Shown piece by piece: positions 38,699 through 48,179 of a stretch of 64,000 bases of DNA (its first letter is position 1; each line of letters opens with the position of its first letter). This DNA comes from JADJOY01 sp016713535 [NCBI: Deltaproteobacteria bacterium] (GTDB taxonomy: Bacteria; JADJOY01). Made by a program: the position numbers and the translations under genes. The stretch covers positions 5,684 through 69,683 of the forward strand of contig JADJOY010000013.1 in the NCBI GenBank assembly GCA_016713535.1, in the 5' to 3' direction. The notes beneath the pieces were generated by a model, which had not been told where the DNA came from, searched no databases, and was given only the letters and a program-made list of their open reading frames with translations.

Positions 38699-41094
38699 CC
38701 GCCGGGAGGCGGGCCCGCGCCGCCGCCGGGTTCGAGCCCGAGCCAACCCTGCGGCCGCGAAGGATCGCGGCCCTCCAGCCGCTCGACCGCGGCCTGGAGG
38801 GCGGCGGTCCCTCGCCGCCGTGGCGCTCGAGCCCGAGCCAACCCTGCGGCCGCGAAGGATCGCGGCCCCCAGCCGCTCGATCGCGGCCCGTGGAGGGCGG
38901 CGGTCCCTCGCCGCCTGGCGCTCGAGCCCGAGGCAACCCTGCGGCCCCGAAGGATCGCGGCCCTCCAGCCGCTCGGTCGCGGCCCGTGGAGGGCGGCGGT
39001 CCCTCGCCGCCGCGGCGCTCGAGCCCGAGCCAACCCTGCGGCCGCGAAGGATCGCGGCCCTCCAGCCGCTCGATCGCGGCCCCTGGAGGGCGGCGGTCCC
39101 TCGCCGCCGCGGTGCTCGAGCCCGAGCCAACCCAGCGGCCCCGAAGGATCGCGGCCCTCCAGCCGCTCGATCGCGGCCTGGAGGGCGGCGGTCCTCGCCG
39201 CCGCGGTGCTCGAGCCCGAGCTAACCCTGCGGCCGCGAAGGGATCGCGGCCCTCCAGCCGCTCGATCGCGGCCCGTGGAGGGCGGCGGTCCTCGCCGCCG
39301 CGGCGCTCGAGCCCGAGCTAACCCTGCGGCCGCGAAGGATCGCGGGCCCTCCAGCCGCTCGATCGCGGCCCCTGGAGGGCGGCGGTCCTCGCCGCCGTGG
39401 CGCTCGAGCCCGAGCCAACCCTGCGGCCCCGAAGGATCGCGGCCCTCCAGCCGCTCGATCGCGGCCTGGAGGGCGGCGGTCCTCGCCGCCGCGGTGCTCG
39501 AGTCCGAGCCAACCCTGCGGCCCCGAAGGATCGCGGCCCTCCAGCCGCTCGATCGCGGCCCGTGGAGGGCGGCGGGCCCTCGCCGCCGCGGCGCTCGAGC
39601 CGAGCTAACCCAGCGGCCGCGAAGGATCGCGGCCCTCCAGCCGCTCGATCGCGGCCCCTGGAGGGCGGCGGTCCCTCTCCGCCGCGGTGCTCGAGCCCGA
39701 GCCAACCCTGCGGCCGCGAAGGATCGCGGCCCTCCAGCCGCTCGACCGCGGCCCGTGGAGGGCGGTGGTCCCTCACCGCCGCGGCGCTCGAGCCCGAGCC
39801 AACCCTGCGGCCGCGAAGGATCGCGGCCCACCAGCCGCTCGATCGCGGCCCCTGGAGGGCGGCGGTCCTCGCCGCCGCGGTGCTCGAGCCCGAGCCAACC
39901 CTGCGGCCGCGAAGGATCGCGGCCCTCCACGCCGCTCGATCGCGGCCTGGAGGGCGGCGGTCCCTCGCCGCCGCGGTGCTCGAGCCCGAGCCAACCCTGC
40001 GGCCCCGAAGGATCGCGGCCCTCCAGCCGCTCGATCGCGGCCCGTGGAGGGCGGCGGTCCCTCGCCGCCGCGGCGCTCGAGCCCGAGCTAACCCTGCGGC
40101 CGCGAAGGATCGCGGTCCTCCAGGCCGCTCGATCGCGGCCCGTGGAGGGCGGCGGTCCTCGCCGCGGCGCTCGAGCCCGAGCCAACCCTGCGGCCGCGAA
40201 GGATCGCGGCCTCCAGCCGCTCGATCGCGGCCCCTGGAGGGCGGCGGTCCCTCGCCGCCGCGGTGCTCGAGCCCGAGCCAACCCAGCGGCCGCGAAGGAT
40301 CGCGGCCCTCCAGCCGCTCGATCGCGGCCCGTGGAGGGCGGCGGTCCCTCGCCGCCGCGGCGCTCGAGCCCGAGCCAACCCTGCGGCCGCGAAGGATCGC
40401 GGCCCTCCAGGCCGCTCGATCGCGGCCCGTGGAGGGCGGCGGTCCCTCGCCGCCGCGGCGCTCGAGCCCGAGCCAACCCTGCGGCCGCGAAGGATCGCGG
40501 CCCTCCAGCCGCTCGATCGCGGCCCGTGGAGGGCGGCGGTCCCTCGCCGCCGCGGCGCTCGAGCCCGAGCCAACCCAGCGGCCGCGAAGGATCGCGGCCC
40601 TCCAGCCGCTCGATCGCGGCCCGTGGAGGGCGGCGGTCCCTCGCCGCCGTGGCGCTCGAGCCCGAGCCAACCCTGCGGCCCCGAAGGATCGCGGCCCTCC
40701 AGCCGCTCGATCGCGGCCCCTGGAGGGCGGCGGTCCCTCGCCGCCGTGGCGCTCGAGCCCGAGGCAACCCTGCGGCCGCGAAGGATCGCGGCCCTCCAGC
40801 CGCTCGATCGCGGCCTGGGGGGCGGCGGTCCCTCGCCGCCGCGGTGCTCGAGCCTGAGCCAACCCAGCGGCCGCGAAGGATCGCGGCCCTCCAGCCGCTC
40901 GATCGCGGCCCGTGGAGGGCGGCGGGCCCTCGCCGCCGCGGTGCTCGAGCCCGAGGCAACCCCTGCGGCCGCGAAGGACCGCGGCCCTCCAGACGCTCGA
41001 TCGCGGCCCCTGGAGGGCGGCGGTCCCTCGCCGCCGCGGCGCTCGAGTCCGATCCAACCCAGCGGCCGCGAAGGATCGCGGCCCTCCAGGCCGA
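38699..41094. repeat. Tandem array of about 25 copies of a 97-bp palindromic unit
   Basis: Counting the marker AACCC(T/A)GCGG gives 25 units from 38746 to 41056, spaced 93-99 bp with a typical period of 97. Each unit contains two hairpins, GGCGGCG-GTCCCT-CGCCGCC and GGCCGCG-AAGGAT-CGCGGCC. A longer pairing between CTGGAGGGC and GCCCTCCAG also spans the unit, and a linker holds CTCGAGCCCGAGC. Units differ by short indels and by C/G exchanges. Because 97 is not a multiple of three, the long open frames across it rotate through three frames, so I regard them as non-coding. Confidence 0.93.
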
Positions 41095-41106
41095 TGGGGC
41101 GGGCGC

Positions 41107-42336
41107 TCAGCGCCCCCGCGCGGTCAGATCCAGCCGCGTGAGCCGGCGGACGAAGAGGCTCGGGATGTGAACGGGCGCGCTCGACCAGCCCGGCGCGAGG
41201 TCGGCGCGCGCGAGGGCGGTCTCGATCGCGATCGCCGCCTGGCGGCGCGCGAGCGTGGCGCCGATGCAGTGATGGATCCCCACTCCGAACGCGAGGTGGT
41301 TCTTGCCGTTGGCGCGGTCGAGCTTCACCGCGTCGGGCTCGGGGAACACGCGCTCGTCGCGGTTCGCCGCGGCCCACAGCAGCATCAGCCGGGATCCCTC
41401 GGCGATCTTCGTCCCGCCGAGCTCGAGGTCGCGCAGCGCCACGCGGAAGTGGCCCTGGAACGGCGAGTGGAGACGGAGCACCTCCTCGACGAACGCGGGC
41501 ACGCGCTCGGGGCGGGCGCGCAGCTCGGCGGTGAGCGCCGCGTCCTGCACCAGCATCCGCAGCGCGCTGCCGATCAGGCTCGCGGTCGAGTCGTTCCCCG
41601 CCACGAAGAGCTGAAACACGATCGAGAGCACCTCTTCCTCGGTGAGCCCGTCGTCGCCCGGCCCCACGTTGCGCAGCAGCTCGCCCACCAGATCGTCCCG
41701 GTTCGCGGCGCGCGCCGCGGCGAGGTGCTCGCGCAGGTACGCCGCGAGCTCCATGGCGCTGCGCGCCGCGTCGGCGAAGCCGTTGGCGTCGAGCAGCCCG
41801 TTCACCGTCGCGACCGTGCTATCGGACCAGATCCGGAGCTGCTCGATGTCGGCGTCCGGCAGCCCGAGCAGCCGGGTGATCGTGCCCATCGGCAGCGCCA
41901 CCGCGAACGCGGTCATCCAGTCGGTGGTGCCCGCCGCCACCGCGGCGTCGACCAGCGCCGCGGCGCGGCGCCGCAGCTCGTCCTCGAGCGCCGAGACCCG
42001 GTCCACGGTGACCGCCTGGTTGGTGAGCCTGCGCTGCGCCGCGTGGCGCGGCGGGTCGACGGTGGCGAGGACGTCGACGATCGGGTTCATCGCCGAGAGG
42101 TCGAGGATCTCGGGCGTCTCGTCGGCGCGCGCGGTGAGCACCGCGACGATCTTGGACGACAGGTCGTCGACCCTGAGCGCCGCGTCGCGCACCAGCTCGT
42201 AGCTCGAGACCACGTGGTAGCCGGCGCGAGGCAGGTGATGGATGGGCGCCTCGCGGCGCAGCCACGCGTAGAACGCGAACGGCTCCTCGACGGTCTCGGG
42301 AGCGTAGGGATCGAAGGGGCACACGGCGGTCGTCAT
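41107..42336 (-). CDS. Cytochrome P450
   Basis: A 409-residue soluble bacterial-type P450 monooxygenase. It contains the I-helix oxygen-activation motif FVAGNDST, the K-helix EEVLR and the heme loop FGVGIHHCIGATLAR, with the axial ligand Cys357. The start at 42336 has a GGAGGAAT ribosome site. It is divergent from a TetR regulator across a 55-bp gap holding a perfect palindromic operator, so the regulator probably represses it. No ferredoxin or reductase gene is adjacent. The substrate is unknown; the sulfotransferase and beta-propeller genes beyond tetR may belong to the same pathway. Confidence 0.95.
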   Translation of the reverse strand: MTTAVCPFDPYAPETVEEPFAFYAWLRREAPIHHLPRAGYHVVSSYELVRDAALRVDDLSSKIVAVLTARADETPEILDLSAMNPIVDVLATVDPPRHAAQRRLTNQAVTVDRVSALEDELRRRAAALVDAAVAAGTTDWMTAFAVALPMGTITRLLGLPDADIEQLRIWSDSTVATVNGLLDANGFADAARSAMELAAYLREHLAAARAANRDDLVGELLRNVGPGDDGLTEEEVLSIVFQLFVAGNDSTASLIGSALRMLVQDAALTAELRARPERVPAFVEEVLRLHSPFQGHFRVALRDLELGGTKIAEGSRLMLLWAAANRDERVFPEPDAVKLDRANGKNHLAFGVGIHHCIGATLARRQAAIAIETALARADLAPGWSSAPVHIPSLFVRRLTRLDLTARGR

Positions 42337-42366
42337 CCGGATTCCTCCGCGCTTGCGCGCGCGATG

Positions 42367-42396
42367 GTCATTACTTACAGTACTGTAAGTAATGAC
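42367..42396. promoter_or_regulatory. 30-bp perfect palindrome, TetR-type operator
   Basis: The half-site GTCATTACTTACAGT is followed directly by its exact inverted complement, centred at 42381/42382. It is AT-rich in a very GC-rich setting. It lies between the P450 and TetR starts and includes the tetR ATG at 42392, so binding would block both promoters and probably tetR translation initiation. This is the classic arrangement of an autoregulated TetR repressor. Confidence 0.88.
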
Positions 42397-43060
42397 GACG
42401 AAGCGGTCAACGACGACGAAGCGGCGCGTGCGCCTCGAGCCCGCCGAGGCGCGCGAGCGCATCCTCGCCGCGGCGGAGAAGGCGCTCGTCGCGCACGGCC
42501 CGGACGGCGTGCGCATCGCCGAGCTCGCGCGCGCCCTCGGCGTCACCCACCCGGCGATCCTCCACCACTTCGGCAGTCGTGAGGCGCTCGTCGAGGCGGT
42601 CGTGGCACGGGCGCTCGAGCGCCGCTACCAGCACGTCGTCGAGCGGCTGTCGGTGGCGAACGATCCCACGGACACGGCGCGCAACCTGATCGACGCCGCC
42701 TTCGACAACTTCGAGCGCGAGTCGACCAGCCGGGTGCTGGCGTGGCTCGCCCTCGCCGACGAGCCGCCCGCGGCGCCCGCGGGATCGCTCCGCGACGTGA
42801 CCGCCGCCGTCGAGCAGCTCCGCCGCACGCTGAGCGGGGGCCGGGCGCCCTCGCCGCCCGAGGCGAGCACCTTCGCCGTTCACCTGGGAGCGCTGGTGTT
42901 GCTGGCCGAGCCGCTCTTCGGGCCGTTCCTGTGGGCGGCGCAAGGCGGGCGCCCGTCGCGCGCACGGGCACGGGCGTTCCGGGCGTGGTTCGCCGAGGTG
43001 ATCACCGGTGCGTTGCTCGCGCGCCCGCCAGGCGGGCCGAGCGAGCCGGAGGACGGATGA
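42392..43060 (+). CDS. TetR-family transcriptional regulator
   Basis: A 222-residue repressor. The N-terminal helix-turn-helix is clear (ILAAAEKALVAHGPDGVRIAELARALGVTHPAILHHFGSR in pieces at residues 20-62) and the C-terminal helical domain would bind a ligand. The ATG at 42392 lies inside the operator palindrome and has no ribosome site, so the message may be leaderless. A GTG at 42428 is an alternative start that removes a basic 12-residue arm. Its stop overlaps the start of the next gene (ATGA), so the two are co-translated. It likely represses itself and the divergent P450. Confidence 0.9.
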   Translation: MTTKRSTTTKRRVRLEPAEARERILAAAEKALVAHGPDGVRIAELARALGVTHPAILHHFGSREALVEAVVARALERRYQHVVERLSVANDPTDTARNLIDAAFDNFERESTSRVLAWLALADEPPAAPAGSLRDVTAAVEQLRRTLSGGRAPSPPEASTFAVHLGALVLLAEPLFGPFLWAAQGGRPSRARARAFRAWFAEVITGALLARPPGGPSEPEDG

Positions 43061-44691
43061 AGCGTGCCGCGAAGATCGTGCTCGGGATCCTCGCAGTGGT
43101 GGTGCTGGTGCCGCTCGCGGTGTGGAAGTCCGGGCTGCTCACGCCGGGGGTCGAGCCGGTGCCCATCGCGAGCGCGCCGTTCGCGGGCCCGACGCTCACG
43201 CGCTCTCCGGTCACGCCGACGCCGCTGAGTGGCTTCGCCGCGCGCCCGATCCAGCACCCGTTCCAGGCGTTCGAGGGTGGCGGGCTGCATGGCAACGCCT
43301 ACAACTCGGACGTCCACACCACCGGCGGGCCGAGCGGTCGCGGCGAGCTGGCCGTGATCTCGCGGAGGGTATCGCCGCTGCCGGGCGGGGTGTGCCCGAC
43401 CATCACCTTCACCCGCGAAGGCCTGGTGGTGGCGATGTGCGCGTCGTTCGCGGGCTTCGAGATCGACCTCTTCGAGCCCCACACGCTGCGGCTCCTCGCC
43501 ACCCACCGGCTGGTGACGCGGCCGTCGACGTTCGAGGCGCTGGTGAAGCTCGACCTCGACATCATCTTCCTCGACACCAGCGGTGGCAGCTACTTCTACC
43601 TCGACGACCAGGACCGCGTGGTGCTCACCGACGCAGCACAGAGGCTGCAGCGGATCGCCCACCGCAAGCGCGCCGACGGCGGCTACGAGCTCTACGTCGC
43701 GGACTCGTGGGATCTCACGCCGTACGCCCCCCACGACTGCTTCGACGTCGACAACTTCTTCCCCGCCGGCGAGTGCGACCCCGTCACCTCGGTGATGCCC
43801 GACTACACGGGCCGCATCTGGTGGGTGACGCGCCGCGGCCGCGTCGGCACCCTCGACCCCGCCACCGGGCGGGTCGGCGTCCACCACTTCGCCGGCGAGG
43901 AGATCCAGAACAGCCTGTCGTCCGACGACACCGGCATGTACGTGATCACCGACCACGCGCTCTACGCGATGGTCGCCGACGAGGCGGGCACCCCCGTGGT
44001 GCGCTGGCGCGAGGAGTACCCGCGCGCCGACACCTACCGCTACGGCAACATCAACATCGGCTCGGGGTCGACGCCGACCCTCATGGACGACGAGCGCGGG
44101 CGCAGGTACGTGGCGATCACCGACGCGGGGGCGGATCGCACCGGGCTGGTCGTCTATCGCCGCGAGGAGCAGGTGAGCGGGCCGCGCCAGATCTGCCGGG
44201 TGCCGCTCTTCGGCGAGGCGGGCTCGGCGGTCGAGATCTCGCCGATCGGCTGGGGCCGGTCGCTCGTGGTCAAGAACGACTCCGGCTACCGCAGCGCCTT
44301 CCATGGCACCTCGGAGGCCACGATCGCGGGTGGCATGACGCGCGTCGACATCCGCGAGGACGACTCCGGCTGCGACGTCGTCTGGACCCGCCCCGAGCGC
44401 GTGCCCGCCGTGGTCACCAAGCTCTCCACCAACGGCCTCCTCTACGCCTACACGTTCGAGGAGCAGCCCGGCGGCGAGAACGCCTGGTCGTTCATCGCGT
44501 TCGACTTCGCGAGCGGCGCGCCGGTGTTCGAACGCTTCGTCGGGCTCGGCAAGTCGTTCGACATCAACTGGGGCTCGCCCGCGATCGCGCGCGACGGCAC
44601 CGTCTACCTCGGCATCTTCAAGGGCATCCTCGCGATCGCCGAGCGAGGCGGCGCCGCCGCGGCCACGGTGGCCGTGACCTCGGGCGGCTGA
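43057..44691 (+). CDS. Membrane-anchored beta-propeller-like protein, unknown
   Basis: A 544-residue protein with an N-terminal membrane anchor (IVLGILAVVVLVPLAVW) and a large extracytoplasmic domain with repeated beta-strand units (GRIWWVTRRGRVGTLDP, TGMYVITDHALYAMV, GTVYLGIFKGILAIAE) like a PQQ/YVTN propeller. Three or four Cys residues (GVCPTITF, AMCASF, DCFD, GECD) suggest disulfides in the periplasm. Its start overlaps the tetR stop and is backed by a GGAGGACGG site. Function is not recognised; context suggests a role with the P450 and sulfotransferase. Confidence 0.7.
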   Translation: MKRAAKIVLGILAVVVLVPLAVWKSGLLTPGVEPVPIASAPFAGPTLTRSPVTPTPLSGFAARPIQHPFQAFEGGGLHGNAYNSDVHTTGGPSGRGELAVISRRVSPLPGGVCPTITFTREGLVVAMCASFAGFEIDLFEPHTLRLLATHRLVTRPSTFEALVKLDLDIIFLDTSGGSYFYLDDQDRVVLTDAAQRLQRIAHRKRADGGYELYVADSWDLTPYAPHDCFDVDNFFPAGECDPVTSVMPDYTGRIWWVTRRGRVGTLDPATGRVGVHHFAGEEIQNSLSSDDTGMYVITDHALYAMVADEAGTPVVRWREEYPRADTYRYGNINIGSGSTPTLMDDERGRRYVAITDAGADRTGLVVYRREEQVSGPRQICRVPLFGEAGSAVEISPIGWGRSLVVKNDSGYRSAFHGTSEATIAGGMTRVDIREDDSGCDVVWTRPERVPAVVTKLSTNGLLYAYTFEEQPGGENAWSFIAFDFASGAPVFERFVGLGKSFDINWGSPAIARDGTVYLGIFKGILAIAERGGAAAATVAVTSGG

Positions 44692-44704
44692 CGCGAGCGC
44701 GGCG

Positions 44705-45797
44705 ATGGCGTTCCCCGCCTACCTGGCCCTCAGCGGCCCGCTCACGCTGACGCGCATCCTGCGCGCCAACGGCGGCTTCGACGCGCGCTACGCGGGGCGC
44801 GTGGCGGCGCTCTACGCGGTGTCGTGGGTGGCGCTGCCGTTCGACGCGCTGGAGTCGGCGATCCACGGCGCGCGGATCGCACGCCAGAAGCTCAGCGAGC
44901 GGCCGCTCGTGATCCTCGGCCACGACCGCAGCGGCACCACCCCACCTGCTCAACCTGCTCGCCCTCGATCCGCAGTTCGCGTACACGCGGCCGTCGCAGA
45001 TGGTGCTGCCGGGGTCTTGTGTCCTCTTCGACCGGGCGTTCGACGCGCTGCTCGAGCGGATCGACTATCGCCGCCCGTTCGACGACATGGAGGTGGGGCC
45101 GGGGAGCCCGCAGGACGACGAGGTGCCGCTGGTCAAGCTCACGCCGCACTGCGAGTACCACAAGTACAGCTTCCCGCGCAGTCACCGCCGCTGGCTCGAG
45201 CGCTACGTGTTCGGCTTCTCGCCGAGCTCGCCCGAGTACGCCGCGTGGAAGCGCGCGTACATCGGCACGCTGCGCAAGAGTGCCTACCTGATGAAGCGCG
45301 AGCGCTCGCTGCTCAAGAGCCCGGCGTGGATGGCGAACCTCGGCCCGCTCCTCGACCTCTTCCCGGACGCGCGCTTCGTCCACATCCGCCGCCACCCGCA
45401 CAAGGTGATCCCGTCACAGATCCACCTCCACCGCACGATGGCGCGCAAGTACGGGCTCGAAGCGATCGACGACGCCGGGCTCGTCGACTTCGCGATCCAC
45501 CAGTACCGCGGCTACACGGAGGCGTTCGCGCGCGACAAGGAGCGCATCCCGAGCGCGAACCTGCTCGAGATCCGCTACGAGGACTTCGTCGGTGACCGGA
45601 TCGGCGGGCTGCGCGAGATCTACGCGCGCCTCGGGCTCGGCGACTTCGTGGCGCTCGAGCCGCGCGTCACCGACTACCTCCGCGGCATCGAACGCTACGA
45701 GGGCCACAGGTTCCCCGACGACCCCGCCCTGCGCGCCCGCATCGACCGCGACCTCGCCTTCGCCTTCCCGATCCTCGGCTATCCGGCGCCCGCGTAG
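44705..45797 (+). CDS. Sulfotransferase-family protein (apparent frameshift near 44941)
   Basis: The N-terminal frame (from the ATG at 44705) carries the PAPS-binding loop VILGHDRSGTT, then becomes nonsense. Removing one C at about 44941 continues it as HLLNLLALDPQFAYTRPSQ and on to the stop at 45797, about 363 residues. Other family features are LLKSPAWMANL and FVHIRRHPHKVIPSQIHLH (3'-phosphate binding). The enzyme would move sulfate from PAPS to a hydroxyl or amine. It lies 13 bp after the beta-propeller gene in the tetR operon. The frameshift may be an assembly error. Confidence 0.85.
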
Positions 45798-45844
45798 CGG
45801 TAGCCATCCGAACAGCGATCCACGCCGTCGCCGACGCAGGCGTC

Positions 45845-45890
45845 GTCGCGTATCGCCGGGCACGCGGCGCGTGCCCCTCCCGGACGAACC
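45845..45890. repeat. Dispersed palindrome of the GTATCGCCGGGC family
   Basis: The sequence CGTATCGCCGGGCACGCGGC with its GCGTGCCCC pairing arm matches a second copy at 21898-21935, with compensating changes in the stem. It lies between the sulfotransferase and phosphoesterase genes. Confidence 0.6.
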
Positions 45891-45976
45891 GCCCTCCCGC
45901 GCGATCGAGGTCCGCTCGCTTCGGGCTGGCGGAGCGGATTGCTACCATGGACTTCTTCCCACCACGGAGATCCCCG

Positions 45977-47053
45977 ATGCGCGTCTCGCTTTCCGTCACG
46001 AGCTTCGCGCTGGTGAGCCTCGCGCTCGCCGGCTGTCCGTCCAACGACTACGCGACCGACGGCTGCTCGCCTAATGATGCGCCTCCGGTCGCCGACTTCT
46101 GGGCGGGCGCGGGCGTGCGCGACGTCACCTTCCTAGCGTTCGGTGACTCGCAGATCTACCTGTCGAGCGACGGCACCGAGGACGACGGCGGGCGCAAGAA
46201 CGACCTCCACGTCCAGGCGGTGAACGTCGCGGACACGCTGTCGTGGCAGCCGCTCGGCGTGGCCCAGCCGGTGGCGAACATCCGGGGCGTCATCATGGCC
46301 GGCGACATCACCCAGAACGGCCGCGACGCTCGCGAGGCTCCCGCCGACGAATACGGCCGCTTCATCGAGAACTACGGCCTGTGCGCCAACCGGCGGCTGC
46401 GCTTCCCGATCTTCGAGGGCTACGGCAACCACGACTACCGGGACTGGTACAACCTGCTCTACCCCACGGGCGAGCACCCGGTCGCAGACTCGGTGTCGGT
46501 GCGCAACCCCTATCGCGTGGGCCTCACCGCCACCGCACCCGGCAAGCAGGGCCACTACACCTGGAAGTGGGACGACGTCTACTTCATCAACACCAACCTC
46601 ACGCCGTCGGACGTGGTGCCGAACCTCGACCCAGCCACCGAGCCGCCCGGCAACCGCGACCCGCGCATGGCGCTCACCTACCTGAAGCAGCAGCTCGCCG
46701 AGATCGGCCACCAGGCGCCGATCGTGATCTGGCACCACTACGGTCCGTGGGCGACCTTCGAGTGGGACCAGGCGCAGATCGCCGAATACGCGGCGGCGGT
46801 CAGCGGCTACAACGTGATCGCGATCATCCACGGCCACGACCACGGCACCAGCACCTACGACTGGCAGAACGTGCCGGTGTTCAACGTCGGCTCTCCCTAC
46901 TACACGAGCTACAACCCCGACGGACGCGGCCACTACACGGTGTTCCGCATCACCAACGACACGCTCTACGCGTTCGACGTGTCGTGGGACCCGAACGCGC
47001 CCACCTCGATCGTCGGTCCCGACCGGTGGAGCCGGATCGTGCCGCTGAGCTGA
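45977..47053 (+). CDS. Calcineurin-like phosphoesterase, predicted lipoprotein
   Basis: A 358-residue metallophosphoesterase with a lipoprotein signal (VSLALAGCPS, lipobox Cys near residue 19), so it is anchored in the periplasm or outer membrane. Dinuclear metal motifs appear in order: LAFGDSQIY, IMAGDITQNGRD, EGYGNHDYRDW, VIWHHYGPW and IIHGHDHG. The ATG at 45977 was selected over an upstream ATG at 45947 because it starts the signal peptide. The substrate is unknown (phosphodiester, nucleotide or phospholipid). Confidence 0.88.
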   Translation: MRVSLSVTSFALVSLALAGCPSNDYATDGCSPNDAPPVADFWAGAGVRDVTFLAFGDSQIYLSSDGTEDDGGRKNDLHVQAVNVADTLSWQPLGVAQPVANIRGVIMAGDITQNGRDAREAPADEYGRFIENYGLCANRRLRFPIFEGYGNHDYRDWYNLLYPTGEHPVADSVSVRNPYRVGLTATAPGKQGHYTWKWDDVYFINTNLTPSDVVPNLDPATEPPGNRDPRMALTYLKQQLAEIGHQAPIVIWHHYGPWATFEWDQAQIAEYAAAVSGYNVIAIIHGHDHGTSTYDWQNVPVFNVGSPYYTSYNPDGRGHYTVFRITNDTLYAFDVSWDPNAPTSIVGPDRWSRIVPLS

Positions 47054-47380
47054 GTCGTACCGGGATCGACGAGCCGCGGCGGCGCCGGCGCCGAGGGAAG
47101 GCTCGAAGGGGCGCGACGCCTCCCCCCCGCACCCTTTTCGGAGGGACCGCCTCCTGGCGGTCCGCTGCGAGACCGTCCCGGCGCGCCGGAGGCGCGCCCT
47201 CCAGACCGGGGGTCACGCCTCGGCGATGTGCCCCCGAAAATCGGTGCCAGGCACCCTCGTCCGTCCGGAAGGCTGGAGCGCGCGCGCTCCGTCGCGCGCC
47301 AGGAATCGAACGGCCGGCAGCGCGGCGAGATCCGCTTCCCACGCCCGCGAGGAGCTCGGCGCGCTACGCCGAGGGCGGAC
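47054..47380. repeat. 327-bp intergenic region with palindromic repeats
   Basis: No gene is supported. It holds hairpins around 47133-47163 (GAGGGACCGCCTCCTGGCGGTCC) and 47175-47205 (GGCGCGCCGGAGGCGCGCC), and at 47272-47303 a copy of the GGCTGGAG...GCGCCAGG palindrome found also near 21957 and 26690. It marks the left border of the accessory island. Confidence 0.6.
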
Positions 47381-47575
47381 TCAGAGACCCAGGCGAGCCT
47401 TCACGCGGGCGAGCGGGATCGGCTTCGCGTTGCGCGGGTCCCGCAGCCGCCGGTCCACCTCGGTGACGTCTTCGCGGTCCTCGCGCTCGTCGAGGCGCCG
47501 CGGATCCTCGACCGGGACCCCGGCCACCACGTTCCGCCCCGTGCGACGGGGCTTGCCGGAGGAGTCCCGCGTCAT
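47381..47575 (-). CDS. Possible antitoxin (Phd/RelB-like C-terminus), orphan
   Basis: A 64-residue basic/acidic protein. Its C-terminal part EREDREDVTEVDRRL through KPIPLARVKARLGL resembles the end of Phd/YefM-type antitoxins, but the N-terminal DNA-binding part is short or missing. No toxin follows, because palindromic intergenic sequence begins at its 3' end. No ribosome site is visible. It could be a remnant rather than a functional gene. Confidence 0.35.
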   Translation of the reverse strand: MTRDSSGKPRRTGRNVVAGVPVEDPRRLDEREDREDVTEVDRRLRDPRNAKPIPLARVKARLGL

Positions 47576-47604
47576 GGGGGAGTGGGTAAGAGCGGGCCGG
47601 ACGC

Positions 47605-47811
47605 TCAGGCGTTCGCCACGAGCGCGCCGGGATGGAAGCTGAGGTATTCCCGCACCTCGAGCTCCATGCGATCGATCTCAGCCAGGAATCCCGATACGGC
47701 CGCATGGTAATTGGTCGGGCTCGACTCGACCTGCCGAACGTGCGCGACCTGCTCCTGGAACCGCCCGATCCGGTCCAGCGTGACGCTCAGCTCTCGATCG
47801 TTCGCGATCAT
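47605..47811 (-). CDS. Small helical protein, putative antitoxin partner of the nucleotidyltransferase
   Basis: A 68-residue helical protein (NDRELSVTLDRIGRFQEQVA ... FLAEIDRMELEVREYLSF). Small proteins of this look are commonly seen next to toxin-antitoxin and nucleotidyltransferase genes. Its start overlaps the stop of the upstream nucleotidyltransferase-like gene by four bases (ATGA). That coupling supports a two-gene module. No DNA-binding motif is evident, so protein-level neutralisation is more likely than repression. Confidence 0.6.
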   Translation of the reverse strand: MIANDRELSVTLDRIGRFQEQVAHVRQVESSPTNYHAAVSGFLAEIDRMELEVREYLSFHPGALVANA

Positions 47812-48143
47812 CCGGGCTCCGCTACGATCTCCACCACGCCTCGCTTCTCACCGTCCCGCCGCACCTGCCAACCCTCGTCCATCGCCTGCGCCCCACCGAG
47901 GGCGGCTCGGCACCGCGTCCAGAACACGCTGGCGCCGAAGTGACTATCGGCCGCGCCGTGGTCGAACAGCAACCTACCCTCCCCGGCGACGGCGCTGAGC
48001 TCGAAGGAATCATCCATCAACAAGAAGATGTCGACGTCGTTTGGTTCGGGCTTTGCCGTCACGAACGACCCCAAAACGATGAAGCGCGACAAGTGGCCCG
48101 TCGACTCTGCCAGGCGGTAGATCCGCTCCAGGCGCTGACTCAC
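47808..48143 (-). CDS. Nucleotidyltransferase-like protein (MNT type), N-terminally shortened
   Basis: A 111-residue protein from the GTG at 48143, with a minimal nucleotidyltransferase motif: IVLGSFVTAKPEPNDVDIFLL, where GS and the DVD pair are the catalytic elements. Later HFGASVFWTRC and WQVRRDGEKRGVVEIV fit a toxin-antitoxin-associated nucleotidyltransferase family. Relatives usually have about 40 more N-terminal residues. Here the sequence upstream is the antisense of a truncated higB, so both genes may have been cut at their junction. It probably modifies tRNA or a partner protein, by family analogy. Confidence 0.6.
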   Translation of the reverse strand: MSQRLERIYRLAESTGHLSRFIVLGSFVTAKPEPNDVDIFLLMDDSFELSAVAGEGRLLFDHGAADSHFGASVFWTRCRAALGGAQAMDEGWQVRRDGEKRGVVEIVAEPG

Positions 48144-48179
48144 TAGCTTGCGGAGGAGCGAGCCCGCCTGTCCCTTGCG

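Noticed and set aside
38629-40959. A 776-codon open frame across the tandem array, and similar ones on the other strand
   Set aside because: The 97-bp period shifts frame at every unit, the peptide is low-complexity Arg/Gly/Pro, and both strands are open equally. It is a by-product of GC-rich repeats.
38699-41094. CRISPR array
   Set aside because: The whole 97-bp unit repeats with no unique spacers of 30-40 bp, and no cas genes are nearby.
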